The notes: generated by a model not told the origin, from the sequence alone. 42,639 nt of DNA from Parabacteroides sp. OttesenSCG-928-G21 (GCA_030266465.1 JAJDIA010000006.1:1-42639); one strand, 5' to 3'. Counted from the first letter of the stretch, positions 18,486-31,598 are shown. Program-made: numbers and translations.

Positions 18486-19331
18486 TTATTTTATAGCTTG
18501 TGCATTATAGTTAATACGCACGCCATAATCGTTGACAATCAGATTCAGACCCAGCATACCTTGTGGGTTTTCAGTTCCCTTCACTTTGCCGGATAATACA
18601 TCCTTGGAAAGTGTGATCATATCGGAAATCCTTTTCGGTGTCTCTGCATTTACGCCCATGTAATGTCCGGGATAAAGCTGTGTAAGATTGTACTTTTTGA
18701 TAATGGCATCCATCTTTTCGCAAGTGGCCAGCAGCGTTGAAAAATCCATCGTAAGCAATAGATTTCCTGAGCCAAAGGCATCCCCACTGAAACCATATCT
18801 CTTTTCTTTGTCAATAAAAGTGGTCGATCCCGGTGTATGTGCCGGCGTAAAGACAACCTCTATCTGACGGCCACCCAGATCAATGATCTGACCATCTTTT
18901 AAGAATTTCAGTTCACCTTTGTAGTCCGGCATCATCGACGGAATATTAATTGTATCCGCCGCATTCAGATATATTTCCGGAAAGTATTGTACAGCCGAAC
19001 CGGTATGATCAGGATGTACATGCGTGGCAATCAACATGACAGGCTTGCTGGTAATCGATGCGACGATCTTGTCCAGATCAGCAATCCTGGTGCCTACATC
19101 CAAAAGAATGGCTCTGTCATTGCCTTCGATCAGATACATGCTTTCGTTCGACATCAGATTACCGCTACCTATCCAGGTATGTTCGTCTATCTGATGGAAA
19201 ATTACCTCGTCGTTTCTGAAAACCTCTTTCTCCGTATACTGTGGTCCTCGCATCTGTGCGAATACATTTATCGGTATAAGGGAGGTTGATACAACTAATG
19301 TGGCAACCAATAATGCAACTACTTTTCTCAT
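18486..19331 (-). CDS. MBL-fold metallo-hydrolase, secreted
   Basis: 281 aa; signal peptide; THVHPDHTGS; FSGDAFGSG; YPGHYMG. Confidence 0.92.
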   Translation of the reverse strand: MRKVVALLVATLVVSTSLIPINVFAQMRGPQYTEKEVFRNDEVIFHQIDEHTWIGSGNLMSNESMYLIEGNDRAILLDVGTRIADLDKIVASITSKPVMLIATHVHPDHTGSAVQYFPEIYLNAADTINIPSMMPDYKGELKFLKDGQIIDLGGRQIEVVFTPAHTPGSTTFIDKEKRYGFSGDAFGSGNLLLTMDFSTLLATCEKMDAIIKKYNLTQLYPGHYMGVNAETPKRISDMITLSKDVLSGKVKGTENPQGMLGLNLIVNDYGVRINYNAQAIK

Positions 19332-19499
19332 AATGTTTTATTTTATAGTTTATCTGTCATTTACCTGATCCGTTAGACAAAGCCGTTTATTTCATCGGCT
19401 TGGCAGTGGATAAAGATAGATACTATTTCTATAAAAATGCTACATGAGCAATTTGTTTTATATTTTATGTGCCGTCGGACCGACGCTGTTTTTGGACGA

Positions 19500-21671
19500 C
19501 TACTCCATAACGATATACGCCGGCCATGACTGGCGATTCGGCAGGTCGAAGACTTCGTCATAGGGTTGCGTGCCTGAGCCGTTGTTGTATAAAGCAACGC
19601 GCTTTGCGCCGTCGGCCGTGCTACCGCCTGTGCCGTTAATTACGTTTAGTATATTGCCCGGGCCACTGAAGCGTGTAATACACATCTTTTCAAGGATGAC
19701 ATTGGGGGTGTTGGGTGCTTCGAAGGCGTTGCGTTTGTTTACCTTGCCGTCGGTACCGGTGAAAACTGCGTAAGAGCCAAAGCCTATGCTGTGGTGTTCT
19801 TTTACGGTATTGGCCACTTTGTATGCTGCGTAACCATCCACGCGACCGCCCTGACTGCTCCATTCGGGTTGTGTTGGCGGATCGTAAGGTGGTTCGTTCT
19901 GAAGGAAGTATGTTCTGCCACGCTCACCAAGCCATAGGACTTCGTATTCCTGATAATGTTCAGCGAACAGAGCGTAAAGCGTTACGTCGTTACCGGTGAC
20001 GATGAGTCCGTTTTTGCAGCGGTCTCTTGTCCAACGTGCGGCACCACCGGGCTGTGTGCCGTGGTCGGCACGCCATAACCAGAAGTGATCACCTACGACA
20101 TGGTTGCTATTGATTTGCATGGAAGCGTGTATCTGAATGTTTTTGGACTGAACGCCACCTACCCGGCAGGTGATGTCCGAGAGCAATATAGGATTGGCAG
20201 AATGATCTGCTTTTGCGCCCTCTTCACCGATACGAATTTGATAGGTCGTGCTGTTGAAAGAGTCCATGAGAAGGCCGGCTACAATGATTCCGTCTTTGTC
20301 GTCTGCATAGATACAGCCCCAGGAGTTGTTCTCCGTAGGCTCAAGCGTAACCGAAGCGATACCAGCGCCAAGGAGTATTGCGTTCTTTCTGTTTACCTGG
20401 ATCGGTGCATTCAAGGCGTAATGGCCGGGGGTGAAAAATATGTTTTTGCCCGACTTAAGTGCGGCGTTAATTTCAACGTCGGTGTCACCTTCTTTGGCTA
20501 CGTACCAATTGGTGAGTAGATCTTGTATTTCGCCTTTACCCATATTTGTGGTAGACCAGGAGGTTCCTACTCTGTCCTTTTGCCATGCGGGGATGAATAC
20601 TTTATATTCGCCATCATCATCTATGAAAAGGAATGGCTTTTCCCGGATAATAGGGGTATTGGCAACGGGTGAGTTGGTGGGGTCTGAATCAGGAGCATTA
20701 ACGCAACCTTGCCAAACCATGTTGTACGAACCGCCCATAGAGCCGGAGCCCGAAGGGAAGATAGTATTTCTGGTGTACCATTGTTGCTGACCTCCCCAAT
20801 TGGGCCTGTCGGATGCTGTGTAGTAGCTGTCGGCGATGAAACCACCGCTTCCCCAGAAGTTGTTAGTGCCAACGTCGGAGATATATTTCGAGGAACTTTG
20901 AATCAGGATTCTTCTTGCGCTGGTTGATTGAGAGACGGTCCACGCGAAGTCTCGCATTACCGTTACATTCTCCATAGAACGCCAGAAGGTACAGGTTGCA
21001 TTCGCTCCACCGGAAAGGTGAGGGCGGGTGAAGATTGCACCGAGCTTAACATCCGAGGGCAATTTGCCCAGTCCGCCGATGTGGGAGTAGAAGCCCAGCT
21101 CTATGGGGTTGGCATCCGGTGCGGAGGCTGTACCCAGGCTACCACCCGGATCGTAGGTCTGCGAGCCGACATTGGGTTTGAAGTAGTAGGCCTGACGCTT
21201 GGTAGTCCACTCGCCATTTGCTCTACCCTGACCGGTTGTGGCGAAATGGTCGTTGATTTCAGCTCTTGCTGTTCCTGCTTCTTCGTATTTCCGGTCGTAG
21301 AAATACATGTTGTCGCCGAAAATCTGGTTTTCCAGTGAAAGCACGATGGTGGTAGAACCGCGGGTGATCTTGTAGTAGTTTTCGTACTTGTTGGCGTTCG
21401 GTTTTGTGTCTGTGAACGAGGTTCCGGAGGTAGAGCCGACAGAGATAAAATCCGTAGCTAAACGGCTGCCGCCTCTTGTGATGATATAATCCCCGGAAGT
21501 TCCGAATGCGGACCATGAGAGTGTAATACTTTGGTTCGCTTTGTTGTAGACAACGCTGCTGCTTGCCGTGGCTGCCTGGTTATTCTCCGCAGGCGAATAG
21601 GGCACAACAAAACTGCATATACTTAGCATTATAATAAATGCCGTAAGCATAGTGATTGTTTTTTTAATCAT
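19500..21671 (-). CDS. Large secreted right-handed beta-helix / pectate-lyase-like protein with N-terminal Fn3-like domain
   Basis: 723 aa; signal peptide; GKNIFFTPGHYALNAPIQVNRKNAILLGAGIASVTLEP typical of Pectate_lyase_3-like helices. Confidence 0.65.
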   Translation of the reverse strand: MIKKTITMLTAFIIMLSICSFVVPYSPAENNQAATASSSVVYNKANQSITLSWSAFGTSGDYIITRGGSRLATDFISVGSTSGTSFTDTKPNANKYENYYKITRGSTTIVLSLENQIFGDNMYFYDRKYEEAGTARAEINDHFATTGQGRANGEWTTKRQAYYFKPNVGSQTYDPGGSLGTASAPDANPIELGFYSHIGGLGKLPSDVKLGAIFTRPHLSGGANATCTFWRSMENVTVMRDFAWTVSQSTSARRILIQSSSKYISDVGTNNFWGSGGFIADSYYTASDRPNWGGQQQWYTRNTIFPSGSGSMGGSYNMVWQGCVNAPDSDPTNSPVANTPIIREKPFLFIDDDGEYKVFIPAWQKDRVGTSWSTTNMGKGEIQDLLTNWYVAKEGDTDVEINAALKSGKNIFFTPGHYALNAPIQVNRKNAILLGAGIASVTLEPTENNSWGCIYADDKDGIIVAGLLMDSFNSTTYQIRIGEEGAKADHSANPILLSDITCRVGGVQSKNIQIHASMQINSNHVVGDHFWLWRADHGTQPGGAARWTRDRCKNGLIVTGNDVTLYALFAEHYQEYEVLWLGERGRTYFLQNEPPYDPPTQPEWSSQGGRVDGYAAYKVANTVKEHHSIGFGSYAVFTGTDGKVNKRNAFEAPNTPNVILEKMCITRFSGPGNILNVINGTGGSTADGAKRVALYNNGSGTQPYDEVFDLPNRQSWPAYIVME

Positions 21672-22053
21672 ACTAGTGTTTTTCTTTAAAATGTTTCTGT
21701 TTGGTCCAAAGATAAATAGTATTTGATTAGCAGACTTCCAAAATCTCTCTTACGTTTTGATAGGAATTAAACTTTTATTTAGCTTTTATCATTATTAGCA
21801 GCATTTTGAATGGCTTTTTGGCTTGCAAGGCATGAGAAATATGAAGAAGAACAGACTTGATACAATTAATAACCTTCTAAGCCTGTTGAGTTAATTTTCC
21901 GACAATATGATTCTATTGTAATTTTTTTGCTTTAAGTTGATTAAATCTATTTTAAGCCAAAAATAATCCTTTTTTTAGAACAATCTTCCCATTTATCTGT
22001 TCTATGAACGCTCAATAGAAATAAGTGTATAACTATTTTATTAGGTTAGGTAT

Positions 22054-22731
22054 ATGGATTGTGAACAAAAAGTATTGAATCGTTTTTCCCATAAGCAAGT
22101 TGAAGGTATTCATGAAGTGCAAACGCTGGTTAATGAGGTGTTGGAATTGTCTTTTCTACTAACGGAAAAAAATCAGTCTGAAGAGAATCAGTATTATATT
22201 CAACTGATTCAGAGAAACAGAGATTTATTGCAAAAACTAAATACGGGCTTAAAATCGACAACTATTACAATTAATAAAGTAAAATCGGCTGTCGGTAAAT
22301 TTGATATAAAAGAGCTATGTCATTCGGCGATTAACCTAAAGTCTGCCAACAGAAAGGATTATATTAAATTGTTGTTCGACCAGCATTTGCCGTCCATATT
22401 TGTAGAGACCGACAGCGATCGCGTCATTCAGGTGCTATATCTTTTATTGGATAATGCGTATAAATATACGAATGAAGGATCAATAACGCTCTCTTATCGT
22501 TTGGAGGAGGATAGTGTACGGGTAGAGGTTGCCGATACGGGTATTGGTTTTACCGAACAGGAAATGGCAAGTATATTCCCTGTTAATGGTAGTAATGCTC
22601 GTTCCGGATTATGTACAGGATTGCGTATTTCGAATAAAATAATTCAGGAATTAGGCGGGAAAACCGGACTGAAATCCATAGAAGGAAAAGGTACCTCTTT
22701 CTGGTTTGTATTACCTATTCAAAGCAAATAA
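22054..22731 (+). CDS. Truncated histidine-kinase-like protein (HATPase_c domain without sensor region)
   Basis: 225 aa; LLLDNAYKYTNEG (N box), VADTGIGFTEQEM (G1), GLCTGLRISNKIIQELGGKTGLKSIEGKGTSFWFVLP (G2 region). Confidence 0.8.
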   Translation: MDCEQKVLNRFSHKQVEGIHEVQTLVNEVLELSFLLTEKNQSEENQYYIQLIQRNRDLLQKLNTGLKSTTITINKVKSAVGKFDIKELCHSAINLKSANRKDYIKLLFDQHLPSIFVETDSDRVIQVLYLLLDNAYKYTNEGSITLSYRLEEDSVRVEVADTGIGFTEQEMASIFPVNGSNARSGLCTGLRISNKIIQELGGKTGLKSIEGKGTSFWFVLPIQSK

Positions 22732-23082
22732 GTCTGATAGAAAAGGCTAAAGGTTACTTTTTATGAGTTTGATTTCGAAAGAAAAGTGAAAATTTTGTGT
22801 GCTAATAATACAATCCTATGACAATTTTCAATCTAAACAAAACCTGAATTGTCGCATGTATGAAAATTTGAGGTATTCTATTTATTCATTCATTCATTCA
22901 TTTCTTTTCCACTTTATCTCTTTGTTTCAACGGAAAGATTATTCAGAACTTGAGAGGAGAAATAATCCTTTTACGATTTTGACTTGATAAAATGAATTAT
23001 TTAATCAAAAAATCTTACTGAAAAATAGTAGTTGTAGATAAGATAAGCCTTATATTCGTAGCAAATATAAACACACACAATA

Positions 23083-23979
23083 ATGAGAAGCTTTAAAATA
23101 AAAATAGTTCTGTTTTTAACCGGACTAATATTTACATTTACGATTATGGCACAAGAATCACCTATTTTGTTATTCCCCGATAGCGCTCCTGGCGAAACAA
23201 CTACTCTAATAGAAAAAGGTGATACTAATGGTGGTAAGGTTGCTGAAAAGTCGGTTTTGCGCATTATGAATGTAAGCGAGCCAACTATTACAATTTATCC
23301 TGCACCTGAAGAAAATTCAAATGGAACTGCTATGCTCGTTTGCCCCGGTGGAGGCTATAATATTCTTGCGTATGATCTCGAAGGTGATGAAATATGTGAA
23401 TGGCTGAATGAATTAGGGATAACTGCTGTTTTGTTAAAATATAGAGTACCACGTCGAGAAGGCCTACAAAAACATGAAGCTCCGTTACAGGATGCACAAC
23501 GCGCATTAGGATATATCCGTTCACATGCTAAAGGCCTTAATATTAATCCGGATCGAATAGGTGTAATGGGTTTTTCGGCAGGAGCGCATTTGTCGACCAT
23601 GTTAAGCAATTCCTCTTCTTTGGAGAGAACCTATCCTATTCTTGATGATATGGATAAGGTGAGTTGTCGTCCTGACTTTTGTTTACTTGTTTACCCAGCC
23701 TATTTAGACAGTGCTGATTTTCAATTGGCACCGGAAATACAAGTATCTTCAAATACTCCTCCAACATTAATAATCCAGGCAGCAGATGATAAGTCGTATA
23801 TAAATAGCAGTCTTTTTTACTATTATGCCCTTAAAGAAGCAGAAGTACCTGTAACGATGCATTTGTATAGTTCTGGAGGTCATGGTTATGGTCTTCGTGA
23901 TACCGGAGAACAGGTGAATGAATGGCCTTTAAGAGCGGAAGATTGGTTCTCTGAATTAGGATTAATAGATCTAAGATAA
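23083..23979 (+). CDS. Alpha/beta hydrolase (acetyl-xylan-esterase / BD-FAE-like), secreted
   Basis: 298 aa; signal peptide; VCPGGGYNILAYDLEG; GVMGFSAGAHLSTML; IIQAADD; SSGGHGYGL. Confidence 0.9.
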   Translation: MRSFKIKIVLFLTGLIFTFTIMAQESPILLFPDSAPGETTTLIEKGDTNGGKVAEKSVLRIMNVSEPTITIYPAPEENSNGTAMLVCPGGGYNILAYDLEGDEICEWLNELGITAVLLKYRVPRREGLQKHEAPLQDAQRALGYIRSHAKGLNINPDRIGVMGFSAGAHLSTMLSNSSSLERTYPILDDMDKVSCRPDFCLLVYPAYLDSADFQLAPEIQVSSNTPPTLIIQAADDKSYINSSLFYYYALKEAEVPVTMHLYSSGGHGYGLRDTGEQVNEWPLRAEDWFSELGLIDLR

Positions 23980-23984
23980 TTTTC

Positions 23985-24932
23985 ATGAAAAAGAAAAACG
24001 TTCTGTATTTCTTGCCGATTATACTATGTGTTATCTTTTTTGCATCGTGTGATAAACTAGATGATAAAGTGATAATAGGAGGGACAGAGGATTATAAGAA
24101 AATTGATCCGGATGATGAAAAAGCCACAGAAGATTTAACCCCATTACTGCCTTCTCTGATAAAAGTGAAATCTATAGAAGAAAACGATTTGTATTCTGAA
24201 TATTTATATACGATAGATTTTGAATATGATGAAATGAATCGTCCACTAAAAATGCAATATATCAAAGAAAGGAAAAATTTAGAGACGGGTGTAAGAACAA
24301 TGATTCATAAGAATAATGTGAGTTATACCTATAACGATGAACCTATAATAAAGAAAGAAAGTGATATCTATGAATTGATTTATGGATATCTTTATCATTA
24401 TACGGGGAAAAGAGAGTATGCGATTGAAGAAAATGATGAATCTGTGATAAATGTTTTAGTAGATGAATCTTATAGTGAAAAAATAAAACAACATGCCGGA
24501 AATGTTATTTATTATTATGGATTAGATGTTTCTTATTCTCCAAATCTTCAAGTGATAGAAAATTTGCAAAAATATTATTGCGACTCCGAATGGAATATTA
24601 AAGAGTATAATTATATTACGGAAGATTTTTTTTCTGCAAGACAGTTAAGAACAGATGGTTATAATGGTATATTTAAACATGTCAACCTGCCGGCTTGGTT
24701 TATGATCTCTCAATGGAATTATGAATTTATAGGTTTGGAACATCTGTTTAATAATGCCAGAGAAATCTGGATGTATGATTTATATAGAGATAGATATGTG
24801 CCCTTTTTGGTAAATGATTACAAATATAATTCTCATGGTTATCCTATTGAAAAAACAGATTGGTATGAATCTGGCTGGGGAGAATCTACAAGTACTATGA
24901 CAATAGAATATATAGAAGCAAATAAAATTTGA
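23985..24932 (+). CDS. Predicted lipoprotein of unknown function
   Basis: 315 aa; lipobox FFASCDK; 5 nt after the hydrolase stop; YD-type repeats resembling DUF4595-like sequences. Confidence 0.7.
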   Translation: MKKKNVLYFLPIILCVIFFASCDKLDDKVIIGGTEDYKKIDPDDEKATEDLTPLLPSLIKVKSIEENDLYSEYLYTIDFEYDEMNRPLKMQYIKERKNLETGVRTMIHKNNVSYTYNDEPIIKKESDIYELIYGYLYHYTGKREYAIEENDESVINVLVDESYSEKIKQHAGNVIYYYGLDVSYSPNLQVIENLQKYYCDSEWNIKEYNYITEDFFSARQLRTDGYNGIFKHVNLPAWFMISQWNYEFIGLEHLFNNAREIWMYDLYRDRYVPFLVNDYKYNSHGYPIEKTDWYESGWGESTSTMTIEYIEANKI

Positions 24933-24944
24933 ATTAATGAAAAT

Positions 24945-24981
24945 AAAAAAGCCGTTCCCAATAATGAGGAGCGGCTTTTTT
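24945..24981. terminator. Bidirectional terminator between convergent genes
   Basis: AAAAAAGCCGTTCC-caataatga-GGAGCGGCTTTTTT. Confidence 0.85.
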
Positions 24982-25000
24982 GTCTAAAACGGTCTTACTA

Positions 25001-25504
25001 TTAACGAAAATCTTTTAATGTTGTTTGAAGGGTCTGACGGGCGAAGAAAATGCGACTTTTTACAGTTCCTAAAGGAATGTTTAATTTTTCTGATATTTCA
25101 ATATATTGAAACCCACTGACAAATAAAGAAAACGGATTCTTTAGATCTTCAGGAAGGTTTTCAATTGCTTTACTGATTTCATTTATATCACAACTGCTAT
25201 CCGGTGCTGAAAATCCGGAATGGTTGATTGTGTCTAAATTATATAAATCTGCACCTTGATCGATGACAGTATATGTCCGAACGGTCTTGTGATAATTATT
25301 GATAAAGATATTACGCATGATGGTAGTAACCCATCCTTTGAAGTTGACATTGTCAACATACTTGTCTCTGTTGCTTAGCGCTTTTAATGTAGTGTCTTGC
25401 AATAAATCGTAAGCATCCTCTTTGTTTGCGGTTAAAAACAATGCTATATTCAGCATATATTCCTGCATGTTAACTAATTTTGTCTGAAATTGTAGAGCGG
25501 TCAT
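25001..25504 (-). CDS. ECF-family RNA polymerase sigma factor
   Basis: 167 aa; DAYDLLQDTTLKAL region 2 and EISEKLNIPLGTVKSRIFFARQTL region 4. Confidence 0.93.
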   Translation of the reverse strand: MTALQFQTKLVNMQEYMLNIALFLTANKEDAYDLLQDTTLKALSNRDKYVDNVNFKGWVTTIMRNIFINNYHKTVRTYTVIDQGADLYNLDTINHSGFSAPDSSCDINEISKAIENLPEDLKNPFSLFVSGFQYIEISEKLNIPLGTVKSRIFFARQTLQTTLKDFR

Positions 25505-25827
25505 ACTATTTTAAAGTTTAATTGTTTGTTATAATTTCCTTTTCCTGTTTTTCAATTTTTGTATCAGTACTTCAATCTGACTGTTTTTCATCCCTCAAAA
25601 TCACCCTCGTTATCGTTGTTCGATACGCAAATGTATGTGGACAAAAATTGGTGAGAAAATCTACTAAAAACTTTTTTTGTTGAAAATCGTAAGTTTTCTG
25701 TTTTTCCTGATTTTATGCGGAGTTTGAACAAAATTTACAACCTATTCAAGTTGTGTATTTTGGAATATTCAACAAACTGGTTACAATTTTCAAGTAAGAG
25801 GATGTGGCTGATCGTTCTATTTTCTTC

Positions 25828-26038
25828 AGCATAAAGCACTAATTTCTATTCAGTGACTCCCCGATTTTTTATGTGAGAATTTTGTTGCCGATAATTATCG
25901 GCAGAATTGCCGACGATTGTCAGCAGGCTTGTCGATAACTATCGGCAGAATTGCCGACAATTGTCGGCAAACAATTTCAAGCCCGTATTAACCGGAGCAG
26001 ACAGGTATGAAAAAAGGAAAAGAATGCAATGGAAATGA
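25828..26038. repeat. Dispersed palindrome-array element, copy A (array 25887-25968, four 22-bp-spaced 16-bp palindromes)
   Basis: Cores GCCGATAATTATCGGC, GCCGACGATTGTCAGC, GTCGATAACTATCGGC, GCCGACAATTGTCGGC at 25887, 25909, 25931, 25953; flanks shared with copy B. Confidence 0.93.
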
Positions 26039-26167
26039 AATGGATATACGACTAAATCACTGTAAGTTATCGGATTATTATTTTACTCGCACGTTAATAA
26101 AAGGTAATATCAACCGACTCTTTCGGAAAGAATAAAGGATTTACAGTATATTTGTCTGATTACTTAA

Positions 26168-28709
<2,542 letters not shown>

Positions 28710-28761
28710 TAGAATTTATTTATTTTTGTGTACAAATCATAATCAGGTACAATCTCCTTCT

Positions 28762-29655
28762 ATGGCAGATATAAATTTAAAAGGTATGGGGGTGGCATTG
28801 ATCACTCCATTCAAAGAAGATGACAGCATAGACTTCAATGCGTTAGGAAAATTAGTAGATTACCAACTGCAAAATGGGACAGATTATTTAGTTGTTTTAG
28901 GAACAACTGCGGAAACGCCAACTCTTACCGAAGAAGAAAAAAGGGAGGTTACTAAATTTATTGTAACCAGAGTGCGTGGACGTATTCCTATTGTTTTAGG
29001 TGTGGGAGGTAATTGTACGCGTACCATTGTCGAGAAGTTGAAAAATGAAAACTATGATGGCGTTGATGCCATCCTATCGGTTGTGCCTTATTATAACAAA
29101 CCCTCTCAGGAAGGAATCTATCAACATTATAAAGCAATTTCAGAAGCAACGAAATTGCCGATAGTTCTGTATAATGTCCCTGGACGTACCGGTGTTAATA
29201 TGACGGCACAGACAACACTTCGTATTGCGTGTGAGTTTAAAAATGTAATCGCTGTTAAAGAAGCATCCGGCAATATCACGCAGATGGATGATATTATCAA
29301 GAATAAACCGGCCAATTTTAATGTTATATCCGGCGATGACGGGATAACTTTCCCGCTTGTAACCTTAGGTGCGATAGGTGTTATCTCTGTTATTGGAAAT
29401 GCGTTCCCTCGTGAATTTAGCCGAATGGTACGTCTTGCCTTAGCCGGAGATTATGCCAATGCCCGTACAATACACCATAGCTTTACGGAACTGTTTGATC
29501 TTTTATTTGTTGATGGTAATCCTGCCGGTGTGAAGTGTATGCTTCACATGATGGGATTCATCGAAAATAAATTAAGACTTCCTCTTGTTCCGACAAGGAT
29601 AGGCACATTTGAGAAAATTCGTGACGTCTTGCGCCAACTGAGTATCAAATGTTGA
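28762..29655 (+). CDS. dapA: 4-hydroxy-tetrahydrodipicolinate synthase
   Basis: MADINLKGMGVALITPFKEDDSIDF; GTTAETPTL; YYNKPSQEGIYQH; YNVPGRTG; AVKEASG. ATG at 28762 chosen over the longer ORF start at 28618. Confidence 0.96.
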   Translation: MADINLKGMGVALITPFKEDDSIDFNALGKLVDYQLQNGTDYLVVLGTTAETPTLTEEEKREVTKFIVTRVRGRIPIVLGVGGNCTRTIVEKLKNENYDGVDAILSVVPYYNKPSQEGIYQHYKAISEATKLPIVLYNVPGRTGVNMTAQTTLRIACEFKNVIAVKEASGNITQMDDIIKNKPANFNVISGDDGITFPLVTLGAIGVISVIGNAFPREFSRMVRLALAGDYANARTIHHSFTELFDLLFVDGNPAGVKCMLHMMGFIENKLRLPLVPTRIGTFEKIRDVLRQLSIKC

Positions 29656-30847
29656 TAGCCTTATAAATTGTACACGTACTATAACTGTCAATAGTCATTC
29701 GGGTTTGTTCTAGAATCCGTAAGGAGAAAAGTGTGCACGCATGTTGGAAAAATACATTACTTTCTTCATTTAATGAACAGAAAACAATAATACACCCGGA
29801 TTCGGCTACTTCAGCGATTCGTGATACCATTTCGATTAGTTTTCCTCCGTGGCCACCAATGAATACAGCATCGGGAGGAGGAAGCAGCGATAAACTCACA
29901 TTACAAAAATCTCCGATTACAGCATGAATACCAGGTGCACCACACCGGCAGCTATTAATTGCCATCAGATTGCCGCACTCTTCCTCAATGTCAAAACCTG
30001 TAACATGTAAATGAGGGAATTGTAAACGTGCTTCAATGGCTACAGAACCTGTACAAAATCCAATATCCCAGAAATTCTTTTTGGATTTTAATTCCAGCAT
30101 GCTTAATGACATTAACCGTACCGGTCTTTCTGTGATTTTATTCTCTTCACCCATCACGCGTGAAAAATAATGATCAGGAATGCCAAACAGTTGAGTGGGG
30201 TTCTCATATTCTTTCACCAATAAGATACTGTTGGGGAAGTTAAAGTGTCCGGAAGAGGCTGAAACTAAGCTCATTTTTCGAATAGTCCGCATTTCCGGGT
30301 CATTGAGGTATTCGCCTACATACATTGTATAGTTATTATACCCATATTCCATCATCCGTTCGGCAATTGCAGAAGGAGAATGAATTTTGTCTGCAGAAAC
30401 GCCAATTTTTGGTTTTCCTTTTATTAATGCAAAGTCGAAATCGTGCCAGGTATGATCTTCAAAATTAGCCATATATATATCATGATAAGGTATCATTAGG
30501 TGCTGAGCTAATGTTTGAAACACATTGTGGGCTGGCATCATTTTTAAGTCCGTATCCGGAAAGCGCTTGTATAAAGAGCTTGTAAAATCAAAAAATGCCG
30601 GGTCACCAGTAACAAACAAAACGATATCCTCTCCATTACTAAGAAACTTTTCATATTCATCAAAAGTCTTATTAAATGGAATGTTAATGTTTATCCATGT
30701 CGAATTTTTCGGCAGGATAGAGCGAACAGTCTCTTGTTGTTTAATACCTCCAGAGAAAATGAAATTAGAAGATAAGATTGGAGTTACGTCTGGAGTAGCT
30801 AATTGTTGTACATTTTCGTTTAAACCGATTACATAAAAGGTATTCAT
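29645..30847 (-). CDS. cobL: Bifunctional CbiE/CbiT precorrin-6Y (cobalt-precorrin) methyltransferase
   Basis: 400 aa; N-terminal tetrapyrrole methylase-like (VTGDPAFFDF); C-terminal SAM methyltransferase (FWDIGFCTGSVAIEA, PDAVFIGGHGGKL). Confidence 0.88.
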   Translation of the reverse strand: MNTFYVIGLNENVQQLATPDVTPILSSNFIFSGGIKQQETVRSILPKNSTWININIPFNKTFDEYEKFLSNGEDIVLFVTGDPAFFDFTSSLYKRFPDTDLKMMPAHNVFQTLAQHLMIPYHDIYMANFEDHTWHDFDFALIKGKPKIGVSADKIHSPSAIAERMMEYGYNNYTMYVGEYLNDPEMRTIRKMSLVSASSGHFNFPNSILLVKEYENPTQLFGIPDHYFSRVMGEENKITERPVRLMSLSMLELKSKKNFWDIGFCTGSVAIEARLQFPHLHVTGFDIEEECGNLMAINSCRCGAPGIHAVIGDFCNVSLSLLPPPDAVFIGGHGGKLIEMVSRIAEVAESGCIIVFCSLNEESNVFFQHACTLFSLRILEQTRMTIDSYSTCTIYKAINI

Positions 30848-31127
30848 AATCTTAAAAGATTAACAAATCCCACTATATAAGATATACATCTTATGCAAAA
30901 ATGGAATAGTTTAGTTAGACCTCAATTTTCGTATAATAAATAATAGTCAGTAATAATATAAACAAAAGTATTAAATATTATTTTAATTACCTAATAATTT
31001 GTAAGTTATTTTGCTTTTTATGTATTAAATCGATTTGTTGATGTATGGTTGTTTTCTATAATAATCTCATTTAATTGTTTGATTATCAGAAGTTTGTGTG
31101 ATTTTTCTTTGTGATGGGATTCGTTTT

Positions 31128-31598
31128 TTATTTTATGTTTTTTCTTAAAAAATCCATATATTTTATAACTGATTCTCTATCAGCAGCATCCGGACTCCAT
31201 GATGCGAGGTCTGCCGCAGCAAGGGGAACGAAAGGTCCTTCTTTCACTTCATAAACAACTGTCCCAGGTTCTATAACCAACAAACTATGCCATACTCCGG
31301 GTTCAAGTTCTGCGCCATAGACACCTTCGTCCGGGCTTAATACTAGTTGATCGGTAATATTTCCATTCTCGTCAAAAATGAAAAGCACGGCTTTACCACG
31401 TAATAATAAAAAAATCTCTTCTTTCCCCGGATTTAAATGGCGGTGCGGACGAATATAGGTGTCCGGTTCCATCGCATTTAATAATCTGTTTATTGGCGCA
31501 TCTTCAGAGGCATGAAAATTATGGTTCATGCGTAAACGGGGAGACTTAGTCGCTTTTTCTGAAGTCTTGTCTAAAAGACTCTTATCTATGATCTTCAT
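31128..31598 (-). CDS. WbuC-family cupin-fold metalloprotein
   Basis: 156 aa; RPHRHLNPGKEEIFLLLRG and GVWHSLLVIEPGTVVYEVKEGPF. Confidence 0.85.
   Translation of the reverse strand: MKIIDKSLLDKTSEKATKSPRLRMNHNFHASEDAPINRLLNAMEPDTYIRPHRHLNPGKEEIFLLLRGKAVLFIFDENGNITDQLVLSPDEGVYGAELEPGVWHSLLVIEPGTVVYEVKEGPFVPLAAADLASWSPDAADRESVIKYMDFLRKNIK

Noticed and set aside
22799-22987. 62-aa + strand ORF containing SIHSFLFHF
   Set aside because: Low-complexity sequence produced by the ATTC run; no start context or homology evidence.
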